NCBI GenBank assembly: GCA_964622465.1 | Contig: CAZUQH010000018.1 | Coordinates: 1-27,103, forward strand | Source: CAZUQH01 sp964622465 | GTDB taxonomy: Bacteria; CG03; CAZUQH01 | DNA length: 27,103 bases | Direction: 5' to 3' | Shown: positions 8,539-16,775 of the stretch, one piece after another | Position numbering within the stretch: position 1 is the stretch's first letter | Layout: every line of letters starts with the position of its first letter | Program-made: the position numbers and the translations under genes | The notes under the pieces: generated by a model | What the model saw: only the letters and a program-made list of their open reading frames with translations | Told to the model about the DNA's origin: nothing | Databases searched by the model: none

Positions 8539-10602
8539 ATGGATGAACTAAATAAGTCGATTCGATGGCTTAAGGGTATAGGGGAACAGAAGGAGCGATT
8601 ATTTAACCGGCTTGGTGTTTTTACCGTCCAGGGCTTTTTGTACTATTTGCCATTCAGATATGAGGACCGCTCTCGAATCAAACTGCTGGCACAGGTTCAG
8701 CCGGGAGAGGAAACTACTATAAATACAGTGGTAACCAAAACGCAGGAAATTCCGACCAGGTCTCACAAAAAACTACTAAAAATACTTGTTGAAGATGGCA
8801 GCGGCCGTGCAACGTTGGTGTGTTTCAACCAGCCGTATCTGAAGGATACTTTGCCTCCAGGAACGCGTATCTTTGTATATGGCAGATTTGAGGCGGGGAA
8901 AAAAGGGCTGGAGACAACGAACTTCAGCTACGAGAAGTTTGTTCCCGGAGAGGACGAATTACTGCATACGGGGAGGATTGTTCCGATTTACCGTGTGACG
9001 CCTGGGCTCACGGTTCGAACCATAAGAAAACTTATCAGACAAACACTGAATACTCATCTGAAATATGTCCCTGAAGTGCTCTCTAAAACCATCATGCGGG
9101 AATATGCACTTGAAGGCGTTCAGGACGCAATCCAGCAAATACACTTTCCTTCGCGTATGGAAGATGTTTCAAACGCGCACAGACGCCTTGCTTTTGATGA
9201 GTTCCTTTTGCTGGAAGTTGCACTTGCACTCGAGGTAACAAGGAACAAGCGAATAAGAAAAAAGAGGGAGTATGAAATTCACAGAAACCTGTTGACCCCA
9301 TTCAAACAGAACCTGCCGTTTCAGTTTACTCTAGCGCAGACGCGCGCCATCAACCGTATATTCGAACGTATGCGTTTCATATATCCAATGAACGTACTCT
9401 TACAGGGAGATGTTGGCAGTGGAAAAACCGTTATCGCATTAAGCGCAGTGCTTCTGGCAATAGAGAATGAATATCAGGCAGTTATTATGTGCCCAACTGA
9501 AATACTTGCGGAGCAGCATTATCTTACCATCCACAGGATAGTTGAAAAGCTTGGCATTAAGATAGACCTGTTCATTGGTCGTCAAGGTATTCGCAAGAGA
9601 CGAGAAAAACTGGAGAATCTCGCTAATGGAAAAACATCCATTGCAGTTGGGACTCATGCTCTGCTTGAACCAGACATAAAATTTCATAAACTTGCTTTTG
9701 TAGTAGTAGATGAACAGCATAAGTTTGGGGTTGTGCAGAAAGCGAAATTACAACAAAAAGCAGAACGTCCGGACGTGCTTGTTATGACTGCTACGCCAAT
9801 ACCGAGAACACTTGCTATGACTTTGTACGGGGACCTGGAAGTAGTGATTGTCAATCAACTACCGCCTGGCCGCAAGACGGTCATAACCAGGTTTGTAAAT
9901 GATACTGGAGCATATGAATTTGCGATTTCTGAGTTACGACGCGGGCGACAGGTGTATGTGGTTTATCCGCTTGTTGATGATTCGGACAAGGTTGATTTGA
10001 GGTCAGCGACGCGGATGGCGCGACGTCTGGAGGAAACCGTTTTTAAAGATTGGCGCGTAGGTCTCCTGCATGGTCAACTCAAAAGCGAAGAAAAAGAAAC
10101 GGTTATGCAAAAATTTCTTGCCAGAGAATTTGACATTCTTATTTCCACTACTGTAATCGAAGTCGGGATAGACGTGCCAAATGTCAGTACTATCATAATA
10201 GAACAATGTGAGCGTTATGGGCTGAGTACTCTTCATCAGTTGCGTGGCCGTGTCGGTCGCTCTGAGCATCAGTCCTATTGCTTCCTTGTTGGTAATCCGG
10301 GGAGTGAAGATGCACGCCGGCGTATTGACACAATGTTAAAGACAACTGACGGTTTTCGTATAGCGGAAGAGGACTTGCGTTTGCGAGGTGGAGGGGAATT
10401 TTTCGGTACAAAACAGCATGGTCTCCCGGAGATGAAAATTGGTGGCGTAGTGAATGATGCAGACGTACTTACAGAAGCCAGGAACGTGGGATTTAGCATC
10501 GTCAGGTCTGACCCTGATTTGGCGCGTCCTGAGAATAAAGACCTTAAGTGGAGGGTCTGGTCTGAGTATAGCAAAAAATTTCATCTTGGGCACGTTGCTT
10601 GA
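8539..10602 (+). CDS. recG: ATP-dependent DNA helicase RecG
   Basis: Branched-DNA translocase that regresses stalled forks and processes recombination intermediates. The 687 residues match the usual RecG length. An N-terminal wedge/OB region contains VEDGSGRATLVCFNQPYLKD (about residues 80-110). Helicase motifs follow: Walker A GDVGSGKT (290-297), DEQH (391-394), ATPIPRTLAMT, and motif VI QLRGRVGRS. The C-terminal TRG-type segment includes RLRGGGEFFGTKQ. The ATG at 8539 lacks a clear ribosome site and lies in a 17-base near-repeat of part of rpmB (see findings). coaD follows 31 bases later. Confidence 0.96.
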   Translation: MDELNKSIRWLKGIGEQKERLFNRLGVFTVQGFLYYLPFRYEDRSRIKLLAQVQPGEETTINTVVTKTQEIPTRSHKKLLKILVEDGSGRATLVCFNQPYLKDTLPPGTRIFVYGRFEAGKKGLETTNFSYEKFVPGEDELLHTGRIVPIYRVTPGLTVRTIRKLIRQTLNTHLKYVPEVLSKTIMREYALEGVQDAIQQIHFPSRMEDVSNAHRRLAFDEFLLLEVALALEVTRNKRIRKKREYEIHRNLLTPFKQNLPFQFTLAQTRAINRIFERMRFIYPMNVLLQGDVGSGKTVIALSAVLLAIENEYQAVIMCPTEILAEQHYLTIHRIVEKLGIKIDLFIGRQGIRKRREKLENLANGKTSIAVGTHALLEPDIKFHKLAFVVVDEQHKFGVVQKAKLQQKAERPDVLVMTATPIPRTLAMTLYGDLEVVIVNQLPPGRKTVITRFVNDTGAYEFAISELRRGRQVYVVYPLVDDSDKVDLRSATRMARRLEETVFKDWRVGLLHGQLKSEEKETVMQKFLAREFDILISTTVIEVGIDVPNVSTIIIEQCERYGLSTLHQLRGRVGRSEHQSYCFLVGNPGSEDARRRIDTMLKTTDGFRIAEEDLRLRGGGEFFGTKQHGLPEMKIGGVVNDADVLTEARNVGFSIVRSDPDLARPENKDLKWRVWSEYSKKFHLGHVA

Positions 10603-10633
10603 GCCCGTAAATTAAATTTATGGAGGGATGGTT

Positions 10634-11176
10634 ATGAATAAGAAAATTGCAGTGTACCCCGGAAGTTTCGACCCGGTTACGAACGGCCACCTTGATATAA
10701 TCACGAGGTCAAGTGAACTCTTTGACCGTTTGATAGTTGGTGTGCTCAAGAACACCTCAAAGCCCTGCACTTTCGCAATTTCTGAGAGAATAGCAATGCT
10801 TGCGTCTTGTACCAGAGGAATCAATAACGTCTACGTAGCAGGTTTTGACGGATTGCTGGTTGATTTTATGAAACAGCACAAGGCAAGAGTAATTGTCCGT
10901 GGATTAAGAGCGATTTCTGACTTTGAATATGAATTCCAGATGGCGCTGATGAACAGGAATCTTTATCCGCAAGTAGAAACGGTCTTTCTTATGACCGACG
11001 AGCATTATTCCTACCTTTCATCTTCGATTGTTAAAGAATTGGCCGGGTTTAATGCAGACATCAAAAGTTTTGTTCCGCGGTCTGTCATGCCCTATCTTAA
11101 TAAGCAGCGGACTGCGCGTGCAAAAAAATATTCTGACTCCAGCAAAACTATTGTTAAAAAACGCAGAAAGCATTGA
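10634..11176 (+). CDS. coaD: Phosphopantetheine adenylyltransferase
   Basis: Fourth step of coenzyme A synthesis: 4'-phosphopantetheine plus ATP to dephospho-CoA. The nucleotidyltransferase motif is [12 protein letters not shown], with the TNGH at residues 16-19, and [13 protein letters not shown] is the C-terminal ISSS-type signature. I choose ATG 10634 over the in-frame ATG 10628 because GGAGGG at 10622-10627 is then six bases away instead of abutting. The resulting 180 residues are about 20 more than usual, owing to a Lys/Arg-rich tail after VMPYLNKQ. Its TGA stop lies inside the -35 hexamer of the pilB promoter. Confidence 0.94.
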   Translation: MNKKIAVYPGSFDPVTNGHLDIITRSSELFDRLIVGVLKNTSKPCTFAISERIAMLASCTRGINNVYVAGFDGLLVDFMKQHKARVIVRGLRAISDFEYEFQMALMNRNLYPQVETVFLMTDEHYSYLSSSIVKELAGFNADIKSFVPRSVMPYLNKQRTARAKKYSDSSKTIVKKRRKH

Positions 11177-11202
11177 CAATTAACGGAATTATCAGGTATA
11201 TT
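11173..11202 (+). promoter_or_regulatory. Promoter of the pilB operon
   Basis: A consensus -35 TTGACA (11173-11178) and -10 TATATT (11197-11202) are separated by 18 bases. The predicted start near 11209 leaves a leader of about 48 bases before pilB. The coaD stop codon is embedded in the -35 element, so the promoter starts exactly where the previous gene ends. Confidence 0.7.
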
Positions 11203-11256
11203 ATAGATAGACCTTGTTAATCAGGGAATTTAAAAGAGTCGGAGCCAAAATCAAAG

Positions 11257-12996
11257 ATGGACAAAGCGTCGACGTATCGTAAGAAGCTGGGTGAGTTGCT
11301 GGTTGAGTATGGGATAATTACCCAGGAATGCCTTGAAGAAGCGCTCGAAGAACAGAATCGTACTGGCGGAAAGATTGGCGAAATCCTTATATCCAGGGGT
11401 TACGTTACTGAAGATGTGCTGCTCGCTTTTCTGGGAAAGGAGCACAACGCTCCCTATGTAAAACTCTCCGAATATGGGAAAATTCCCGATGAAGTAATCA
11501 AAACCCTTCCGGAAAACGTAGCGAGAGCGAACACTCTTATCCCGATCGAAAAAAGTGGCGATGTTCTCACTGTAGCTGTGGGTGATCCTGCATTTCTTGA
11601 AAAGACAGATGACCTGTATATACGCACAGGTTTAAAGATAAAACCTGTGCTTGCGAATGAGCGGGAAATAAAAGAAGCGATTGATAAGTATTACACCCAC
11701 AAGGGAACAATGGAAGACATCCTTGAGGAAATGGAAACAGAGGGTAAAGGAACGGATGTAGAACTTCTCAAAGAGAAAGAGGAAGGAGAAGCAAGCGATG
11801 TCGAGGCAGCCGAAGAAGCGCCTGTCGTCAAGCTGGTAAATATGATGTTGAGCGATGCCGTTAAAGCACGCGCATCAGACATACATATTGAGCCATATGA
11901 AAAATCCGTTAGAGTAAGGTATAGAATTGACGGGATATTGCACGAAGTAGCATCCCCGCCAAAACGTCTCCAGAATGCGCTTATATCCAGAATAAAGATT
12001 ATGTCAAATCTTGACATTGCTGAGCACCGGCTTCCACAGGATGGCAGGATTAGAATAAAACTTGGAGAACGTGAAGTTGACCTCCGTGTCTCAGTTTTAC
12101 CAACATCCTTTGGAGAAAAAGTAGTTATGCGTATCCTTGACCCTACCTCTTTGTGCCTGGATCTGGAACGTCTTGGTTTTGAACCAGATGTACTTGAAAA
12201 ATATATGAAAGGTATAGATGTACCACATGGGATTATTCTGATAACAGGCCCGACTGGTTCCGGGAAATCGACTACTCTTTATACAACTCTAACCCTCAAG
12301 AATACGCCTGACGTAAACATTATAACTATCGAAGACCCTGTGGAATATCGAATAAAAGGAATAAACCAGGTGCAGATTAAGCCAGAAATTGGACTAACTT
12401 TTTCGAATGGACTGAGGTCGTTTTTGCGCCAGGACCCGGATATTGTTATGGTCGGTGAAATCCGTGACGCAGAGACCGCAGAAATAGCTATAAATGCCGC
12501 ATTGACAGGGCATCTCGTTTTCTCGACAGTGCATACGAATGACGCTCCAGGTGCCGTAACCAGATTGACAAACATGGGAGTGGAGCCATTTCTTACCACG
12601 TCAACCGTGTCTATGGTAATAGCACAGCGGCTTATGCGCGTCGTGTGCCCCAAGTGTAAAGAAACGTATAAGGTATCTTTTCAGAAATTGAAACAGCTGA
12701 TAAATATAAACGAAAAGGACGTCAATGGGCAGTCAGAGGTTACTCTGGTCAAAGGCAAGGGTTGTGAGAATTGTACAAATACGGGTTATCATGGCCGCAC
12801 TGCTATTTACGAAGTCCTTATTATGGATGACGATTTGAGAGACCTGGTTTTAAGGAGAGAACCAGCACACGTTCTGAAAAGGACTGCTGTTGCAAAAGGT
12901 ATGCTGACACTCCGTGACGCTGCAATCCGTAAGATGCTTGCAGGAATTACCAGTATTGACGAAGTCGCAAGGGTTACCTATACCGAGGGCGAATGA
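11257..12996 (+). CDS. pilB: Type IV pilus extension ATPase PilB
   Basis: Hexameric cytoplasmic ATPase that powers pilin polymerisation. The 579 residues begin with an MshEN-like domain: KLGELLVEYG...LEEALEEQ followed by GKIGEILISRGYV (about 10-60). MshEN modules bind c-di-GMP in several PilB/MshE proteins; here Lys stands at the usual first Arg. An acidic linker (about 148-190) precedes the ATPase core with Walker A GPTGSGKST (331-339) and Walker B-region VGEIRD (399-404). The zinc pairs C464/C467 and C503/C506 are intact. The ribosome site is weak. It overlaps pilT by four bases. GspE was considered, but pilT and pilM alongside make it PilB. Confidence 0.95.
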   Translation: MDKASTYRKKLGELLVEYGIITQECLEEALEEQNRTGGKIGEILISRGYVTEDVLLAFLGKEHNAPYVKLSEYGKIPDEVIKTLPENVARANTLIPIEKSGDVLTVAVGDPAFLEKTDDLYIRTGLKIKPVLANEREIKEAIDKYYTHKGTMEDILEEMETEGKGTDVELLKEKEEGEASDVEAAEEAPVVKLVNMMLSDAVKARASDIHIEPYEKSVRVRYRIDGILHEVASPPKRLQNALISRIKIMSNLDIAEHRLPQDGRIRIKLGEREVDLRVSVLPTSFGEKVVMRILDPTSLCLDLERLGFEPDVLEKYMKGIDVPHGIILITGPTGSGKSTTLYTTLTLKNTPDVNIITIEDPVEYRIKGINQVQIKPEIGLTFSNGLRSFLRQDPDIVMVGEIRDAETAEIAINAALTGHLVFSTVHTNDAPGAVTRLTNMGVEPFLTTSTVSMVIAQRLMRVVCPKCKETYKVSFQKLKQLININEKDVNGQSEVTLVKGKGCENCTNTGYHGRTAIYEVLIMDDDLRDLVLRREPAHVLKRTAVAKGMLTLRDAAIRKMLAGITSIDEVARVTYTEGE

Positions 12997-14075
12997 CTGA
13001 ACAGAATCCTTTGCTTGATGAGTTTATTTCAGCTGGAATTGAAAGACGCGCCTCAGACATCCACATTACAGTTGGCTGTCCTCCAACTCTACGGATAGAC
13101 GGCGAGTTAGTCCAACTGAAACATGACCCGTTAAGTATAGAACAAGTGAAGAATATCGTTCGTTCTCTGGTATCCGAAGAGGGACGGGGACAACTGGAGA
13201 GAGGTCGGGAAATTGATGTTGCTTTTTCTGTTGCTGGTGGTTGGCGTATCCGCTGTAACATATTTCTCCAGCGTGGAAGTCCTTCTGTAGCTGTCCGCTT
13301 GATACCTTCAGAATTTAAGAGTTTCGAAGAACTTGGACTGCCTACAGTTATCTATGATGTTGTTAAATTATCGCAGGGACTTGTTCTTGTCACCGGCCCA
13401 ACCGGCTCCGGTAAGACCACCACCCTCGCATCTGTCATAAATTATATCAATCAAAACCGTTCATCCCACATAATTACGATAGAAGACCCGATTGAGTATA
13501 TACATAAACACGGAAAGTCAATCATTCACCAGAGAGAGGTAGGGTCTGATACGCATTCCTTTGCTGACGCATTAAAATACGTGTTGAGAGAGGACCCGAA
13601 CGTAATTCTTATTGGTGAGATGCGGGACCTGGAGACAATTGCAGCAGCGCTTACAGTCGCTGAAACCGGTCACCTTGTGTTTGCAACATTGCACACACCG
13701 GATGCTTCCCAGTCAGTGAACCGCATAATAGACGTATTCCCTCCATATCAACAGATGCAGATACGAGCGCAGCTTTCATTCGTTTTACAGGCAGTATTTA
13801 CACAGAAGTTACTTCCGCAAGCGAGCGGAAAAGGCAGAGCCCTTGCCTGCGAGGTACTGATTGCAACAAGTGGAATCCGTGCACTTATCCGCGATCAGAA
13901 AGAAGAACAGATTCCGCTATCTATCCAGACAGGTGCCAAGTACGGCATGCAGACAATGAATGCTTCCCTCGTTGATTTGTATAGGAGAGGGAAGATCGAT
14001 TACCAGCAGACGTTGGCTGCCAGTTCAGACATTGAGGATATTAAACGGCTCCTTGCAAATAAAGGTAAATCGTAA
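12993..14075 (+). CDS. pilT: Type IV pilus retraction ATPase PilT
   Basis: Cytoplasmic hexameric ATPase that depolymerises the pilus, giving twitching motility and DNA uptake in species that use it. The 360 residues carry ASDIHITVGCPP near the N-terminus, Walker A GPTGSGKTTT (135-144), IGEMRDLETI, the histidine-containing GHLVFATLHT box, and GIRALIRDQKE, the counterpart of the AIRNLIRE motif needed for retraction. It lacks the cysteine pairs of PilB, as expected. ATGA overlap with pilB indicates coupling; pilC starts two bases after it. Confidence 0.95.
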   Translation: MTEQNPLLDEFISAGIERRASDIHITVGCPPTLRIDGELVQLKHDPLSIEQVKNIVRSLVSEEGRGQLERGREIDVAFSVAGGWRIRCNIFLQRGSPSVAVRLIPSEFKSFEELGLPTVIYDVVKLSQGLVLVTGPTGSGKTTTLASVINYINQNRSSHIITIEDPIEYIHKHGKSIIHQREVGSDTHSFADALKYVLREDPNVILIGEMRDLETIAAALTVAETGHLVFATLHTPDASQSVNRIIDVFPPYQQMQIRAQLSFVLQAVFTQKLLPQASGKGRALACEVLIATSGIRALIRDQKEEQIPLSIQTGAKYGMQTMNASLVDLYRRGKIDYQQTLAASSDIEDIKRLLANKGKS

Positions 14076-14077
14076 AT

Positions 14078-15319
14078 ATGCCGGCATTTAGTTATAAGGT
14101 TAAAACACCGCGTGGCGGTGTAGTGGTTGGAACGCTTGATGCACCTGAGCTGCGTACGGCTGCAGAGATGCTCAGGCGTCAGCGTTATGTTGTGCTTGAT
14201 TTGAAACCGGGTCGTGGGATAGGTGAAGCCGGAACTACGAGTGCCAAAGGTGGTGCCGGTATTTCTCTATTCAAGCCGAAAGTAAAGGCAAAAGATGTCG
14301 TATTGTTCTCAAGACAGCTTGCAACAATGGTTGGCGCAGGCCTTCCGATTATGCGAGGTTTAGGCACGATGATAGACCAGGTCGAAAACCCCGCAATGAA
14401 AGATGTGGTTACCAAGATAAGGGATGATATTGAGCACGGTATATCTATTTCCCAGGCAATGGCTAAATTCCCAAAGATATTCAACACTTTGTACGTAAGT
14501 ATGGTCGCTGCCGGTGAAACAGCAGGTAACCTGGACCAAATTCTTGACCGTCTTGCAGGATATCTTGAAGCAGCAGAAGAACTACAGAGAAAAGTAAAAG
14601 GAGCAATGTCCTATCCAGCGGTAATAGTAAGCGCGGTTATCGTGGTTGTCATATTCCTGATGGTTTTTGTCATCCCAACATTTGTTAATGTTTTTCAGGA
14701 GGCAGGCGCCAAGCTTCCTATGATGACGCAAATAACTATAGGTATGAGTAATTGGATGAAGAATAACATTGGTGTCCTCGTAGCTATAATTGCAGGTATA
14801 TTTTTCTTCCTTAGATGGTATCGTAGTACTCCAGGCGGTTCATTGGCAATAGACCGGATTCTTCTACGTGCGCCTGTATTTGGCCAGCTCATCAGAAAGC
14901 AGGCAGTTGCAAGATTTACAAGAACACTTTCCACTATGATACACGGCGGTGTCCCGATTTTACAGGCGATGGAAGTGGTAGCAAAGACATCCGGAAACAG
15001 GGTTGTTGAAGAAGTAGTTATAAAATCAATGGAAAGTATCAAGGAAGGTGAGAAGATTTCCGAGCCATTAAAACAGTCAGGTGTTTTCCCGCCAATGGTA
15101 ATACAGATGATTTCAGTTGGAGAAGAGACAGGTAAACTCCCGGAGATGCTGGTGAGAGTTGCAGATTTCTATGACTCAGAGGTTGATACAGCCGTTGCGT
15201 CGCTTTCCTCAATGATAGAGCCGCTTGTTATAATATTTATGGGTGTCATTGTTGGTTTTCTGGTTATTTCAATGTTTATGCCAATGTTTGAACTTGGCCA
15301 GGTAGCTTCGGGTATGTAA
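14078..15319 (+). CDS. pilC: Type IV pilus inner-membrane platform protein PilC
   Basis: Polytopic inner-membrane platform (GspF family) that couples the ATPases to pilin insertion and removal. The 413 residues contain two homologous T2SSF domains. The first starts at VVLFSRQLATMVGAGLPIMRGL (about residues 75-96), the second at ARFTRTLSTMIHGGVPILQAM (about 280-300), each with the family's GE(E)TG(K/N)L box. Membrane segments are seen around 175-200, 228-245 and 380-402. Length is standard. The gene ends before the strong pilA promoter. Confidence 0.95.
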   Translation: MPAFSYKVKTPRGGVVVGTLDAPELRTAAEMLRRQRYVVLDLKPGRGIGEAGTTSAKGGAGISLFKPKVKAKDVVLFSRQLATMVGAGLPIMRGLGTMIDQVENPAMKDVVTKIRDDIEHGISISQAMAKFPKIFNTLYVSMVAAGETAGNLDQILDRLAGYLEAAEELQRKVKGAMSYPAVIVSAVIVVVIFLMVFVIPTFVNVFQEAGAKLPMMTQITIGMSNWMKNNIGVLVAIIAGIFFFLRWYRSTPGGSLAIDRILLRAPVFGQLIRKQAVARFTRTLSTMIHGGVPILQAMEVVAKTSGNRVVEEVVIKSMESIKEGEKISEPLKQSGVFPPMVIQMISVGEETGKLPEMLVRVADFYDSEVDTAVASLSSMIEPLVIIFMGVIVGFLVISMFMPMFELGQVASGM

Positions 15320-15337
15320 CAAAATTAGCAAGCGGGC

Positions 15338-15366
15338 TTGACACTTGTATGAAACTGGACTATAAT
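15338..15366 (+). promoter_or_regulatory. pilA promoter, perfect consensus
   Basis: TTGACA (15338-15343), a 17-base spacer and TATAAT (15361-15366) match the housekeeping sigma consensus at all twelve positions. The predicted start is about 15373. This is a housekeeping-type promoter, not the sigma54 (GG-N10-GC) type used for pilA in Pseudomonas and some Deltaproteobacteria. It fits high, constitutive expression of the major pilin. Confidence 0.85.
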
Positions 15367-15372
15367 ATTAAA

Positions 15373-15391
15373 GACAGTAGCATATACTGTC
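15373..15391 (+). promoter_or_regulatory. 5'-terminal hairpin of the pilA mRNA
   Basis: GACAGTA (15373-15379) and TACTGTC (15385-15391) form a perfect seven-base-pair inverted repeat with loop GCATA. It begins at the predicted transcription start, so the mRNA would start with a stem-loop immediately before the Shine-Dalgarno sequence. Such 5' stems are known to stabilise abundant mRNAs (ompA type); an operator for a dimeric repressor is the alternative reading. Confidence 0.55.
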
Positions 15392-15409
15392 GGAAGGAGG
15401 TGAAAAAGA

Positions 15410-15865
15410 ATGTTAAAGATGAAGAGTGAGCGCGGTTTTACCTTGATTGAGTTGATGATTGTTATTGCTATCATCGGTATTCTGGCAGCAGTAGCGATAC
15501 CGAGGTTTGCAAACATTATGCTCAAGGCAAGGGAAGGTGCTACAAAGGGAACGCTTGGTGCTATCCGCAGCGCATTGACAGTGTACTATGGATTGTACAG
15601 CGGCGAGTGGCCTACTCAACTCTCGGATTGCGTAAGTGCCGGTACACTGGATAAAATTCCAGATGCGAATGCGCTTGGTACAGGTTGGCCGACTGGCGGT
15701 GACATGGATTCGGTGTCGGACGTTGGCGGTGCAGGCAGCACCGAAACATTTGATGCCGGTGATCTTGACGACAGTACTGCCTGGATTTACTGGCCAGGAG
15801 ATGGCGCAGCGACGGTCAACAAGACAGGCACCGACAGCGCAGGGCTTTCCTACACCACCTGGTAA
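15410..15865 (+). CDS. pilA: Type IV major pilin precursor
   Basis: Structural subunit of the pilus. The prepilin leader MLKMKSERG is followed by the cleavage/N-methylation site FTLIE, with Glu at mature position 5, and a hydrophobic helix to about residue 35. The mature protein is about 142 residues, with only one visible Cys (LSDC), so a pilin disulphide loop is absent. The Gly/Asp/Ser/Thr-rich C-terminal half ends in AGLSYTTW. The ribosome site AAGGAGGTGA at 15394-15403 is almost a perfect anti-16S match, fitting very high expression. Start at 15410 is set by that site. It is preceded by a perfect promoter and followed by a long inverted repeat before pilD. Confidence 0.93.
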   Translation: MLKMKSERGFTLIELMIVIAIIGILAAVAIPRFANIMLKAREGATKGTLGAIRSALTVYYGLYSGEWPTQLSDCVSAGTLDKIPDANALGTGWPTGGDMDSVSDVGGAGSTETFDAGDLDDSTAWIYWPGDGAATVNKTGTDSAGLSYTTW

Positions 15866-15878
15866 GCCAGTTTGGGAG

Positions 15879-15969
15879 AAGGGTTGGTTGTCAAAGGTCA
15901 GCGACAAAAAAACGTATTTTTACATCAAGTTATACGCTGAACTCAAAATAGCCAACCCTTTCTTTTTGT
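15879..15969 (+). terminator. Possible attenuating terminator between pilA and pilD
   Basis: AAGGGTTGG (15879-15887) is perfectly complementary to CCAACCCTT (15952-15960), which is followed by TCTTTTTG. The 64-base loop is long for an intrinsic terminator and contains a weaker A/T-rich inverted repeat around 15905-15921. A partial terminator here would give excess pilin mRNA over the downstream assembly genes. This is inferred from sequence only. Confidence 0.45.
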
Positions 15970-15984
15970 GTATTCTTTTGATAG

Positions 15985-16758
15985 ATGACCGATACAATCT
16001 TTATTGTTTTAAGCTTCATTCTCGGGCTTATTGGTGGTAGTTTCGCCAATGTATGTATATGGCGATTGCCACATCACATTTCTATTATTTCCCCACGTTC
16101 CAGATGTCCCGGGTGTAATGCCGCAATCAGATGGTATGACAATATACCTTTGCTCTCCTATATAATCCTTAAAGGCAGGTGCAGAAATTGTGGCGCACGC
16201 ATATCTTTCGGATATCCACTTGTTGAACTAGCATCTGCATTACTATTTGTTTTTGCATTTTTAAGATGGAAGCCATCTCCTGTTTTTGTGTTATGTCTGT
16301 TTTTACTTATTCCCATCTTGCTCTCAATAATTGCGATTGATTGGAAGCATGGAATAATACCAAATGCGCTCGTCCTCTGGCTTGGAGTTGTCGGGATTTG
16401 TTCGGCAATTGCAAATCCTTTGTTTGCAGCCGGTAATTCATCAATGTGGAAAATGCTCCTTGACTCAGCAGTAGGAGGTGTTGCCGGTTTTTTCATCCTT
16501 CTTGCCATCCGGTCGATTGGAAATCGCGGCTATCACAAAGAAGCAATGGGTCTGGGCGATGTGAAATTATTTGGCGCAATAGGTTTTTTGCTCGGATGGG
16601 AAGGGGTATTGTGGGTGATATTTCTTTCCAGTACTGCTGCTGCAATCGTGGGTATTATTTTTCACTTCAAAAATGGGAGAAAAGAGATACCGTATGGACC
16701 ATTCATAGCAGGTGTGGGACTTGCTTATCTCTTGACTTTTCCATGGAAATTGTGGTAA
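15985..16758 (+). CDS. pilD: Prepilin peptidase / N-methyltransferase
   Basis: Polytopic inner-membrane aspartyl protease that cleaves prepilin after Gly and methylates the new N-terminus. The 257 residues include the methylase-domain cysteine pairs C41/C44 and C66/C69, and the two catalytic aspartates D119 (IDWKHGIIPN) and D192 (GLGDVK). Multiple hydrophobic segments are evident. The gene lies directly after its likely substrate pilA. No Shine-Dalgarno sequence is seen before the ATG. Length is typical of the two-domain form. Confidence 0.95.
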   Translation: MTDTIFIVLSFILGLIGGSFANVCIWRLPHHISIISPRSRCPGCNAAIRWYDNIPLLSYIILKGRCRNCGARISFGYPLVELASALLFVFAFLRWKPSPVFVLCLFLLIPILLSIIAIDWKHGIIPNALVLWLGVVGICSAIANPLFAAGNSSMWKMLLDSAVGGVAGFFILLAIRSIGNRGYHKEAMGLGDVKLFGAIGFLLGWEGVLWVIFLSSTAAAIVGIIFHFKNGRKEIPYGPFIAGVGLAYLLTFPWKLW

Positions 16759-16761
16759 TGT
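16732..16761 (+). promoter_or_regulatory. Possible internal promoter before pilM
   Basis: TTGACT (16732-16737) and TAATGT (16756-16761) are 18 bases apart, inside and just past the pilD end. The predicted start, about 16768, would leave only about eight bases before the pilM ATG, which has no ribosome site. This is a weaker match than the pilA promoter. Confidence 0.4.
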
Positions 16762-16775
16762 AACAATATAAAGAT

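Noticed and set aside
11257..15319. Reading the pilB-pilT-pilC block as a type II secretion system (gspE/gspF)
   Set aside because: A retraction ATPase, PilM and the PilN-O-P-Q set are present and the single pilin has the pilA context; no other gsp pseudopilin genes are seen.
15636..16040. Plus-strand ORF overlapping the end of pilA and the start of pilD
   Set aside because: It is an alternate frame of the pilA 3' half and the non-coding gap; no ribosome site and no recognisable domain.
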